A model generated the notes under the pieces. That model worked only from the letters and a program-made list of their open reading frames with translations. It did no database searches and was not told the origin of the DNA. From positions 1 through 64,000 of the forward strand of contig JBBQJP010000009.1 in assembly GCA_038326025.1 (NCBI GenBank): 64,000 bases of DNA. Reading direction: 5' to 3'. The DNA is from CAISIP01 sp038326025 (GTDB taxonomy: Bacteria; Pseudomonadota; Gammaproteobacteria; Burkholderiales; Burkholderiaceae_C). Positions 42,709 through 50,051 of this stretch are shown here, in pieces; position 1 is the stretch's first letter; every line of letters starts with the position of its first letter. Made by a program: the position numbers and the translations under genes.

Positions 42709-43530
42709 TCAATGTTCATCAACATCCGATTTCGCCCACGGCTGCAGCAACAAGCGGTCCAGGCGCAACCATTTCGGGTTCCGAAACTCGGGCAATCCGA
42801 TCTGCATGGCGCTGTGGCCGTCTTGCGGTTGCGCTCGGTAGGTTCGAAACAGCCGGTCCCACCACGGCAGGTTGAAGCCGAAATTCGAGTCAGTCTCCTG
42901 CCGATGTACCGAATGGTGGACGCGGTGCATGTCCGGGGTCACGACAAACCATCGCAGTCGACGATCTAGCGCCAGCGGCAAGCGGGCGTTGGCGTGGTTG
43001 AAGATCGACGTGGCGTTCAACATCACTTCGAAAATCAGAACGGCCGCTGCGGGAGCCCCGATGGCCACGATCACGACGAACTTGATCAACATTGACAACA
43101 TGATCTCCAACGGGTGAAAACGCAGTCCGTTGGTCAGGTCGAACTCGGTGTCGACATGGTGCATGCGATGCAGTCGCCAGAGGACCGGCACGGCATGGAA
43201 CAGGCGATGCTGAAAATATATCGCCAGGTCGAGCAACACGAAGGCGACGGCCACCGCCGCCCATGTCGGCAGCGCGGTGTGATGCAGTAGACCCCATTGA
43301 TGCTGCTGCGCCAGCAGCGCCACGCCGATGGCGGTCACCGGAAACAGCAGGCGAACCAGCAAGGCATTGAGCACCACAATGCCGATATTCGATGGCCACC
43401 GCTGGCGACGCCCGATCACAGGATGGCGCCGCGGCGCCATCACCTCCCAGACCGCCATCAGTGCGAAAACACCCGCAAACGCGCCCAGGCGAACCAGGAC
43501 TTCCAGCTGTGGCCAATCGGACATGGTCAT
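42709..43530 (-). CDS. Sterol desaturase/fatty acid hydroxylase family protein
   Basis: An integral-membrane di-iron protein of about 273 residues with four to five hydrophobic spans. The His clusters of the superfamily are present: HRLFH, HRMHH, a NHANARLP box and MHRVHHS. Bacterial members hydroxylate or desaturate lipids, including sterol- and hopanoid-like or ether lipids. It sits inside the copper operon, 26 nt after the CusF-like gene, which is not explained by its family function; membrane adaptation during metal stress is a possibility. The start could also be the ATG two codons downstream. Confidence 0.82.
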   Translation of the reverse strand: MTMSDWPQLEVLVRLGAFAGVFALMAVWEVMAPRRHPVIGRRQRWPSNIGIVVLNALLVRLLFPVTAIGVALLAQQHQWGLLHHTALPTWAAVAVAFVLLDLAIYFQHRLFHAVPVLWRLHRMHHVDTEFDLTNGLRFHPLEIMLSMLIKFVVIVAIGAPAAAVLIFEVMLNATSIFNHANARLPLALDRRLRWFVVTPDMHRVHHSVHRQETDSNFGFNLPWWDRLFRTYRAQPQDGHSAMQIGLPEFRNPKWLRLDRLLLQPWAKSDVDEH

Positions 43531-43556
43531 GCCAAGCGCGGTCAAGCCGCATCAGC

Positions 43557-43847
43557 TCACTTGGTTACAGGCTCGATCGTCAATACGGTCATTGCGCCGT
43601 TCTTGTCCTCAACCGTGAACTTGACCTTGTCACCGACTTTCACCGTGCCGAGCATGGCCGGATCCTTGACCTGGAACACCATGGTCATGGGCGGCATGTC
43701 CAGGTTCTTGATCTCCCCATGTTTGAGGGTAATTTTCTTGGCACTGGTGTCGATCTTGCGCACTTCGCCGTCAACCATGGGCAGGGCGGCCATCGCGCCT
43801 GCGGAGAGGGTCAAGAGCAAGGTGGCGAGGAGACTGGTGGATTTCAT
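43557..43847 (-). CDS. CusF-like periplasmic copper-binding protein
   Basis: A 96-residue protein with a signal peptide (LLATLLLTLSAGAMA) and the CusF/CopB-N OB fold. The metal region reads KHGEIKNLDMPPMTMVFQV, providing one His and the Met pair of the CusF site. The Trp that caps Cu(I) in E. coli CusF (W-P-E-M-T-M) is Met here (M-P-P-M-T-M), giving an all His/Met site. AAGGAAAC precedes the start. It probably buffers Cu(I) in the periplasm. Confidence 0.87.
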   Translation of the reverse strand: MKSTSLLATLLLTLSAGAMAALPMVDGEVRKIDTSAKKITLKHGEIKNLDMPPMTMVFQVKDPAMLGTVKVGDKVKFTVEDKNGAMTVLTIEPVTK

Positions 43848-43920
43848 GATGTTTCCTTTGGGTGAATGCTGAACAAGTGGATTGCGGACGGGCAATTCAA
43901 ATCGCCAGCCCGTACTCGAT

Positions 43921-44418
43921 TTACTTAGCTGCGACCGTGATCTTGCCGACCATGCCGGACTGGTAATGGCCCGCAATCAGGCAGGCGAAGTCGAAACTGC
44001 CAACCTTGTTGAAGGTCCAGATGATGGTGCCGGTCTTGCCGGGTGCAACGTGGGACATATAGGGCTCGTCATGCTCCATGGTGGGGAACTTGACCATCAG
44101 GGCCGCGTGTTCGTCCAGGTCCTTCTTGGTACCGATGACAAACTCGTGCAGCTGCTTGCCGTCGTTCTTGAGCACGAACTTCAAGGTGTCACCTTGCTTG
44201 ACGTCGATCTTCTCGGGCGAAAAACGCATGGTATCGGTCATCGACACCGAGATGGTGCGGGTCACAGCCTTCGCGGTGCCGCCAATGCCCCAGGCTTTTT
44301 GCTCCATCTTCATCATGGGCATTTCCTTTTTCCCGTGCGCCGCGTCGCCATGCGCAAGCGCAAGGCTGCCTGTGCTGGCAAGAATGACGGAGGCGAGTAA
44401 TGTGGTGAATTTTTTCAT
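43921..44418 (-). CDS. Plastocyanin/azurin-like cupredoxin
   Basis: A 165-residue secreted blue-copper protein: signal peptide (TLLASVILASTGSLALA), a short His/Met-rich linker (HGDAAHGKKEMPMMKMEQ) and a cupredoxin domain. Type 1 ligands are the His in KQLHEFVIG and the Cys, His and Met in FACLIAGHYQSGM. AAGGAA precedes the ATG. It may pass electrons or copper to the multicopper oxidase encoded 83 nt upstream in the same operon. Confidence 0.9.
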   Translation of the reverse strand: MKKFTTLLASVILASTGSLALAHGDAAHGKKEMPMMKMEQKAWGIGGTAKAVTRTISVSMTDTMRFSPEKIDVKQGDTLKFVLKNDGKQLHEFVIGTKKDLDEHAALMVKFPTMEHDEPYMSHVAPGKTGTIIWTFNKVGSFDFACLIAGHYQSGMVGKITVAAK

Positions 44419-44501
44419 GTGATTCCTTTGTGCAATGGGGTATCTGGGTACAAGTGGTGAAGAGTCGGGGTGCAGCAGTTCATGTCGACATCGGGCCTCC
44501 T

Positions 44502-45938
44502 TCAGTGGCCTTTGTGTGCGCCGGCGCCCGGTTTGCGCACCGTCAATGTGGTGGTGGGGGTGGCCACCGCCGCAACCGGGGCACCTTGCAAGCCGGGAAC
44601 CTTGCCGTCGCTTGACGCCATTTCGGATTGGAAACGTGCCGGCTCGGGCAGACTGCCGGTCCACTCGAACGACTGGGTCCCCGCGGGCTGCTTGTACCAA
44701 CCCGGGTCGCTGTAGTCGCCCGGCTTCTGATCCTTGCGCACCTTCACCATGCTGAACATGCCGCCCATCTCGATCGCGCCGTACGGCCCGGTTCCGGTCA
44801 TCATCGGCAGCGTATGGTCGGGAATGGGCATTTGCATCTCGCCCATGTCGGCCATGCCGCGCTCGCCCATCACCATGTAGTCGGGTACCAGCTTCTGGAT
44901 CTTGGCCACCAGCCCGCGGTGGTCGATGCCGATCATGTTGGGCACGTCGTGGCCCATCGGATTCATCGTATGGTGGCTCTTGTGGCAATGAAACGCCCAG
45001 TCGCCCTCCTCGTCGGCCAGGAAGTCGATCTGGCGCATCTGCCCAACCGCGATATCGGTGGTCACCTCTGGCCAGCGCGAGCCGATAGGTGTCGGTCCGC
45101 CGTCGGTACCGCTGACGACGAACTCATGCCCGTGCAGATGGATCGGATGGTTGGTCATGGTCAAGTTGCCGATACGGATACGCACCTGATCGCCCTGACG
45201 CACATTGAGCGAATCGATGCCGGGAAACGCGCGGCTGTTCCAGGTCCACAGGTTGAAGTCGGTCATCGTGTTGACCATCGGTGTGGTACTGCCCGGGTCG
45301 ACGTCGTAGGCGTTGAGCAGGAAACAGAAATCGCGCTGCACTTCCTGGATCAGCGGGTGTTTCTCTTTCGGGTGGGTGACCCAGAAGCCCATCATGCCCA
45401 TGGCCATCTGCGTCATCTCGTCCGCATGCGGGTGGTACATGAAAGTGCCGGGCCTGCGCGCGATGAATTCGTAGACAAAGGTCTTGCCCACGGGAATCTG
45501 CTTCTGGTTCAGGCCGCCCACACCGTCCATGCCGTTGGGCAGGCGCTGGCCGTGCCAGTGGATGGTGGTGTGCTCGGGCAGCTTGTTGGTCACAAAAACG
45601 CGCACCCGATCGCCTTCGACCACCTCGATGGTCGGACCAGGGCTCTGGCCGTTGTAGCCCCACAAGGTGGCATTCATGCCGGGTGCGATCTCGCGCACGA
45701 CCGGCTCGGCCACCAGGTGGAACTCCTTGACATTCTGGTTCATGCGCCAGGGCAAGGTCCAGCCGTTGAGGGTCACGACCGGGTTGTAGGGGCGTCCGGT
45801 GCGGGGCACCAGCGGCGGGGCGGTATCGGGTTTGCCCATCATCATGGGCTCGGGCAAGGCGGCCATCGCCACCCGGCTGACCGATGCGGCGGCGACCGCC
45901 GTCATTGCGGCCCCGCCAAAGAAATTGCGTCGATTCAT
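44502..45938 (-). CDS. Tat-exported multicopper oxidase
   Basis: A 478-residue laccase-like copper oxidase of the CopA/CueO kind, which oxidises Cu(I) in the periplasm. NRRNFFGGAAM is a twin-arginine signal. All four copper-ligand blocks are present: HWHG, HPHA, HPIHLHGH and HCHKSHHTMNPMGH. A Met-rich segment (MVMGERGMADMGEMQMPI) near residue 375 may bind substrate copper. Distinct from plasmid PcoA/CopA, it lacks the repeated Met/His-rich octapeptides. Named here by function to avoid confusion with the ATPase CopA. Confidence 0.92.
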   Translation of the reverse strand: MNRRNFFGGAAMTAVAAASVSRVAMAALPEPMMMGKPDTAPPLVPRTGRPYNPVVTLNGWTLPWRMNQNVKEFHLVAEPVVREIAPGMNATLWGYNGQSPGPTIEVVEGDRVRVFVTNKLPEHTTIHWHGQRLPNGMDGVGGLNQKQIPVGKTFVYEFIARRPGTFMYHPHADEMTQMAMGMMGFWVTHPKEKHPLIQEVQRDFCFLLNAYDVDPGSTTPMVNTMTDFNLWTWNSRAFPGIDSLNVRQGDQVRIRIGNLTMTNHPIHLHGHEFVVSGTDGGPTPIGSRWPEVTTDIAVGQMRQIDFLADEEGDWAFHCHKSHHTMNPMGHDVPNMIGIDHRGLVAKIQKLVPDYMVMGERGMADMGEMQMPIPDHTLPMMTGTGPYGAIEMGGMFSMVKVRKDQKPGDYSDPGWYKQPAGTQSFEWTGSLPEPARFQSEMASSDGKVPGLQGAPVAAVATPTTTLTVRKPGAGAHKGH

Positions 45939-45987
45939 ATGTTTGTTCTCTTGTGGGGTTACGGGGGTGCGCATGGATGAAGCGGGC

Positions 45988-47448
45988 TCAATGGCCGGCC
46001 GCCGCGTCACCACCACCGCCGCTTGCGGCGCCCGCGGCCGTACCGCTGAGCGCGCCCGGCGAGGTGCCGGTCAGCGTGGTCTGCAGGTCGGTCTCGGCGA
46101 GCCAGAAATCGCGCTGCGCTTCGATCGTGCTGTTCACCGCCAGAACCTGGGCGCGGCTGTCGGCCAGCAGGTCCCAGGCACTGGCAAGCATGCCGTTGTA
46201 GCGCAGCACCATCTCCTCCCCAATGAACTTGCGCAGTGGCACCACCTCGTCGCGGTAATGGCGCGCCAGGTCGTAGGCACTGCGGTAGCCAAAGTACGCT
46301 TCCCTGGCCTCGGAGCGCGCATTGACGGCCACGCTCTGAACCCGGGCGGCAGATTGCATGTACATCGCCTGAGAACGTGCATTTCGCGCGCCGCCCCAGT
46401 CAAAGATCGGCAGCGGCAGTTCGAGTTCGACACCGCGCCGCGACTCCTTGGTCCGCGCGGCATTGTCGAAAACGCTGCTGCGCGTGGCGCTCAGCGTCAG
46501 GCCGTCCAGGTAACCCGTCACCTTGTTGAATCCCAGCTGGCCCGCCACATAAGACGACTCGGCCATGGCCGAGCGCACATCGAGCCGCTCGCGCAAAGCC
46601 CGCGCTTCCACGTCGGCGATCTGTTCAACCTCCTTGGGCAGGTCCGGCAGGCGTTCAGCCAGACGGTAGTTGGTCTGTGCGCCCCATAGCCCCATCAAGC
46701 GGTTGAGCTTTTCTCGCGCAACAAACGCGCTCTGTTGCGATCGCGCCAGCTGCACCGTCGCGTCATTGAGCGTTACCTGTTCTCGCGCCTGGCGCAGTTT
46801 GCTCCAGTTTCCGACCCTTGCCATGCGCCGCGCCAGTTCACCGCCGGCCTCGGCCGCTTCCTTGACGTCTTGCATGTAGCTTGCACTTTGCGCAGCGGCC
46901 ACTGCCATGATCCAGGCCTTGCGCGTGTCGGCTGCAAGCCGGATCACCTCCTGCGCAGCCTGCAGCTTGGCCAGTTCGTGCTGCTGGTTCTGCCATTGGG
47001 CTTTCCAGGGCAGGCTCAGCAGGCCGATCAGGTTGAAGCTGATCAGTCGCTCGATCTCGACCTCATCGCCCATGCGAAAGCGGCCGATGGCAAAGTGGGG
47101 ATTGGGCAAACTCCCCGCTTGAACGCGCAGCGCATCGCTCACGCCCAGCGTGGCCAGCGATCCCTGCATGGCGGGGTTGTTGAGCAGCGCGATGCGAACC
47201 GCGGACTCTGCCGTCAAGGGCTCCTTTAGCAGGTCGGCCACCACCGCCGGTGCTGCCTTGGCCTTGTCGCCGGTGGACAGCCGGGCGTCGACCGGGCCGG
47301 TCTTGCCGGCCACCAGACCCTGCACGTCGGACAGGCCCGCATCCGGTGACAGGGACGCACATCCGCCGAGCACGACAACGGCGAGCGCCGCAGTCGCGAT
47401 GCGCAGGCGGCGCGATGGGACGCCATATGAATGTATCTGGTGCTTCAT
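45988..47448 (-). CDS. TolC-family outer-membrane efflux lipoprotein
   Basis: A 486-residue outer-membrane factor. The signal peptide ends in the lipobox VLGGC, as in CusC/OprM-type channels. Two repeated coiled-coil halves are visible (SAVRIALLNNPAMQGSLATL; LDVRSAMAESSYVAGQLGFN) with the TolC signature LPLPIFDWGGARNARSQA in the second. No RND pump or membrane-fusion partner is encoded beside it. It lies 49 nt upstream of the multicopper oxidase and overlaps the small gene before it. Confidence 0.88.
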   Translation of the reverse strand: MKHQIHSYGVPSRRLRIATAALAVVVLGGCASLSPDAGLSDVQGLVAGKTGPVDARLSTGDKAKAAPAVVADLLKEPLTAESAVRIALLNNPAMQGSLATLGVSDALRVQAGSLPNPHFAIGRFRMGDEVEIERLISFNLIGLLSLPWKAQWQNQQHELAKLQAAQEVIRLAADTRKAWIMAVAAAQSASYMQDVKEAAEAGGELARRMARVGNWSKLRQAREQVTLNDATVQLARSQQSAFVAREKLNRLMGLWGAQTNYRLAERLPDLPKEVEQIADVEARALRERLDVRSAMAESSYVAGQLGFNKVTGYLDGLTLSATRSSVFDNAARTKESRRGVELELPLPIFDWGGARNARSQAMYMQSAARVQSVAVNARSEAREAYFGYRSAYDLARHYRDEVVPLRKFIGEEMVLRYNGMLASAWDLLADSRAQVLAVNSTIEAQRDFWLAETDLQTTLTGTSPGALSGTAAGAASGGGGDAAAGH

Positions 47449-47750
47449 GGCTTCGCGGCTCCTGGGTTGGCAGGCGAACCAGCTGGCGCTGGCTGCTTCG
47501 CAGCCTGCTCCTTGGCCTGGGCGGCCTCCCATTTAAGGATGTCCATATGACCACGCAGGTTTTTGCCCACCTCGGCATTGGCGGCCCGCCAATCCAGGCT
47601 CTCGGTTTCAACGCCTTTGGGCGTATCGGTAAACACCGACCGGTACAACACGGCCGGTACGGATACTGCCGGATCGGTGGCGCTTGTTTGCGCCATGGCG
47701 ATGAGGGGCAGGCACAGCAGCACTGCACCTTGATAAAAAAGTTTCTTCAA
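47445..47750 (-). CDS. Small exported protein of the copper operon, function unknown
   Basis: A 101-residue protein with a signal peptide (KKLFYQGAVLLCLPLIAMAQ) and a mature part SVPAVLYRSVFTDTPKGVET plus WRAANAEVGKNLRGHMDILKW, ending in an Ala/Pro-rich tail. I choose a TTG start at 47750 because GGAG lies 6 nt upstream and the signal peptide then begins with two lysines. Its stop overlaps the TolC-family ATG (ATGA). Similar small proteins recur in front of TolC genes in Burkholderiales metal clusters; no biochemical role is known to me. Confidence 0.65.
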   Translation of the reverse strand: MKKLFYQGAVLLCLPLIAMAQTSATDPAVSVPAVLYRSVFTDTPKGVETESLDWRAANAEVGKNLRGHMDILKWEAAQAKEQAAKQPAPAGSPANPGAAKP

Positions 47751-47847
47751 GTGGGACTCCAGAACAGCAAGACCGTGGTCGAAAGACCACATTCATGCGA
47801 CCTGCAACCCGTGTTCGGGAACTTGCAGGCGCACCTAGGCTGGGGAG

Positions 47848-48258
47848 TCAGTGAATGGGTGGCTTGAGCAGCAGCGCGCGGTCGGCGCTGGCAAATACCT
47901 GCATGGCCGCCGGTGGCGAGGTCGGGCTCACTTGCGCAGCCGCCAACACCTGCGGCAACAGCAACACGGCTACGGTATGGCAGGTCTGGCACATGGCGCA
48001 AGCCTCACAGTGCGCTGCATCCATGTCGTCATCGGTTCCCAGGGCATTGACATGCCCGCCACAGTCGTCTGCGCTCGCCAAAGTGACGGAACTCGCCTGG
48101 GCGTGTGCGGCATCGGACCCAGCGTCGGCATGATGCTGCATCACGCCGGTGGCAGGTGCGTGTGGGCCCGGCACAGCCATCTGCATGGCCATGGCGTCGC
48201 CCACCCATCCGCGCAAGGGCAGCAGCAGGATCATCAGCAGGAAAAACCAACGGCGCAT
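47848..48258 (-). CDS. Cys/His-rich exported protein heading the copper operon
   Basis: A 136-residue protein with a signal peptide (WFFLLMILLLPLRGWVGDAMA). The mature part is rich in His and Met (MQMAVPGPHAPATGVMQHH) and has a Cys cluster reading DDMDAAHCEACAMCQTCH, a likely metal site, followed by a hydrophobic helix. It resembles the small DUF2946-type proteins found in metal-resistance loci, but I cannot assign the family with certainty. It is the first gene of the eight-gene minus-strand copper operon; no CueR-type box is visible in front of it. Confidence 0.65.
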   Translation of the reverse strand: MRRWFFLLMILLLPLRGWVGDAMAMQMAVPGPHAPATGVMQHHADAGSDAAHAQASSVTLASADDCGGHVNALGTDDDMDAAHCEACAMCQTCHTVAVLLLPQVLAAAQVSPTSPPAAMQVFASADRALLLKPPIH

Positions 48259-48361
48259 CGTTGCATGATAACCAGCACGGCGCAAAGTTCCGTCGAATTG
48301 ATTGTCGTCAAGTGTGAAAAGTGGTTAGCAGCTGCTGGCCTGGCATCGTCGGTCGTTCCCG

Positions 48362-48820
48362 TCAGACATGCCTATGGCCGCGCACCACCGGAGCATCACG
48401 GCGCATCCGGTCGGCGCGTTCATGCAGGGCCTCGATGATGCGGCATTTTGGCCCCGTGCCGTCACACCGGTCGCGCAACTCGACCAGATCGCGCTGCAAC
48501 ACGCGCAACTCGCGCAGACGTTCCTGCACATGGGCGATATGTGCCTGCAGCGCTTCGTTGGCCACGGCGCAATCGGACTTGCGCGACAGGTCCAGGTTGA
48601 GCAAGGTGCGCACCTCGTCGAGCGACATGTCCATGGCCCGACACAGGCGAATGAAACGCAACTGGTGAATCTCGCGCTCGTTGTAACTGCGATAGCTGTT
48701 ATCCGTGCGTGCGCCGGCCGACAACAGCCCGGCCTTTTCGTAGTAGCGGATGTTTGCCGCTGACACGCCGCTGCGTGTGGCGGCTTGCCCGATCCGATAG
48801 CAGGGGATGTCTGCCGTCAT
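48362..48820 (-). CDS. CadR/PbrR-type MerR-family metal regulator
   Basis: A 152-residue MerR-family regulator. The winged helix begins CYRIGQAATRSGVSAANIRYY; the dimerisation helix follows. Cys84 (KSDCAVANEAL), Cys119 and Cys126 (RDRCDGTGPKCRIIEAL) match the three-cysteine pattern of Cd(II)/Pb(II)-responsive CadR and PbrR rather than CueR. A short His-containing tail (RGHRHV) closes the protein. No cadmium/lead pump is encoded in the window. A MerR-type dyad lies directly upstream. Confidence 0.85.
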   Translation of the reverse strand: MTADIPCYRIGQAATRSGVSAANIRYYEKAGLLSAGARTDNSYRSYNEREIHQLRFIRLCRAMDMSLDEVRTLLNLDLSRKSDCAVANEALQAHIAHVQERLRELRVLQRDLVELRDRCDGTGPKCRIIEALHERADRMRRDAPVVRGHRHV

Positions 48821-48823
48821 GGC

Positions 48824-48847
48824 TTGACCTTCAAATAAGTTCAGGGT
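48824..48847 (+). promoter_or_regulatory. MerR-family operator upstream of the CadR-type gene
   Basis: A 21-bp dyad (48827-48847) with half-sites ACCTTCA and TCAGGGT begins 6 nt before the regulator start codon. A TTGACC -35 (48824-48829) points right, towards the P1 peptidase gene. No good -10 occurs at 19-20 bp; CATATT lies at 22 bp. It could serve autorepression, rightward activation or both. Confidence 0.5.
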
Positions 48848-48988
48848 TACCCATATTCCCACAGAAACGGCCATTCAACCGGCAAGGTCGATGCCAGAGC
48901 CATTCGCAACCTGCAGATGGATCCCGCGCCCGACAAGTCTGACGGCAACAAAAACGGGGCGAGCCGCATATGGATAATCGATCGGACC

Positions 48989-50047
48989 ATGAACATTGCT
49001 GCGCCCTCCCCGGCCTTTGAACACCCTTTGGCCAGCCCCTGGTGGGCGGGGACAGACGCCATCACCGATGTCGGCGGCATCGAAGTGGGTCAGTTCACCG
49101 ACGAGCGCCGACCCACCGGATGCAGCGTCGTGCTCGCGCGCGCTGGCGCGGTCGCGGGCGTAGATGTGCGCGGTGCGGCGCCCGGAACCCGGGAGACGGA
49201 CCTGCTGCACCCGTCCAACCTGGTCGACAAGGTGCACGCCATCCTGTTGGCCGGCGGCAGCGCCTGGGGCCTGGACGCGGCGGCCGGCGTCATGCGCTGG
49301 CTGGAGGAAAACGGCATCGGCCTGCCGGTGGTTTACGGCCTGGTGCCGATCGTGCCGGCCGCGGTGTTGTTCGACCTGCCGGTCGGCGACCCTCGCATCC
49401 GCCCGGACGCGACCGCCGGCTACCAGGCATGCCAGCAGGCCAGCACACAGACCCCCGAGGCAGGCAATGTCGGCGCCGGCGCCGGCGCACTGGTGGGCAA
49501 ATTGTTTGGCATAACCGGGGCCATGAAGGGTGGCATAGGCAGCGCCTCACTGACTGTTGACGGTGTCACGGTCGGGGCGCTGGTGGCCTGCAATGCGTTG
49601 GGCGATGTGGTCGACCCGGCCACCGGCCAGGTGCTGGCGGGCGCGCGCAACGACGACGGTCTCTCGCTGCGTGACATCCGGCGCGCCATCCTGGCCGGCG
49701 AGACGCCCCGTCCATTACTGGCCGGCACCAATACGACGCTCGGGATAGTGGCCACTGATGCGGTCCTGACCAAGGCCCAGGCCCATCGTCTGGCCCAGGT
49801 TGCACATGATGGCCTGGCACGCGCCATCAATCCGGTACATACGATGTCCGATGGCGACGTGGTGTTTGCCATTGGCACTGGCTGCTCAGAAAAACCGGCA
49901 GCCATGATGCAACTGGCCACATTGGCCGCCGAGGTGACCGCACGCGCCGTGGTGCGCGCGGTCCTTGCGGCCCGCGGCATCACCATCGGCACGCAGCACT
50001 GGCCGGCTGCGCGCGACCTCGCACCGGCGTCGTCGTTGCCGGGTTGA
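48989..50047 (+). CDS. P1-family peptidase (DmpA/S58 type)
   Basis: A 352-residue N-terminal-nucleophile aminopeptidase-like protein. Family segments are ITDVGGIEVGQFTDERRPTG at the N-terminus, LLAGGSAWGLDAAAGVMRWL near residue 85 and GKLFGITGAMKGGIGSAS near residue 170; autocleavage would be expected before the Ser near 185, which would become the nucleophile. Characterised members cleave beta-peptides or D-/L-amino acid amides. ATG at 48989 is used; an upstream in-frame ATG at 48917 adds 24 residues without similarity. It is 4 nt before the TAXI gene. Confidence 0.82.
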   Translation: MNIAAPSPAFEHPLASPWWAGTDAITDVGGIEVGQFTDERRPTGCSVVLARAGAVAGVDVRGAAPGTRETDLLHPSNLVDKVHAILLAGGSAWGLDAAAGVMRWLEENGIGLPVVYGLVPIVPAAVLFDLPVGDPRIRPDATAGYQACQQASTQTPEAGNVGAGAGALVGKLFGITGAMKGGIGSASLTVDGVTVGALVACNALGDVVDPATGQVLAGARNDDGLSLRDIRRAILAGETPRPLLAGTNTTLGIVATDAVLTKAQAHRLAQVAHDGLARAINPVHTMSDGDVVFAIGTGCSEKPAAMMQLATLAAEVTARAVVRAVLAARGITIGTQHWPAARDLAPASSLPG

Positions 50048-50051
50048 CACC

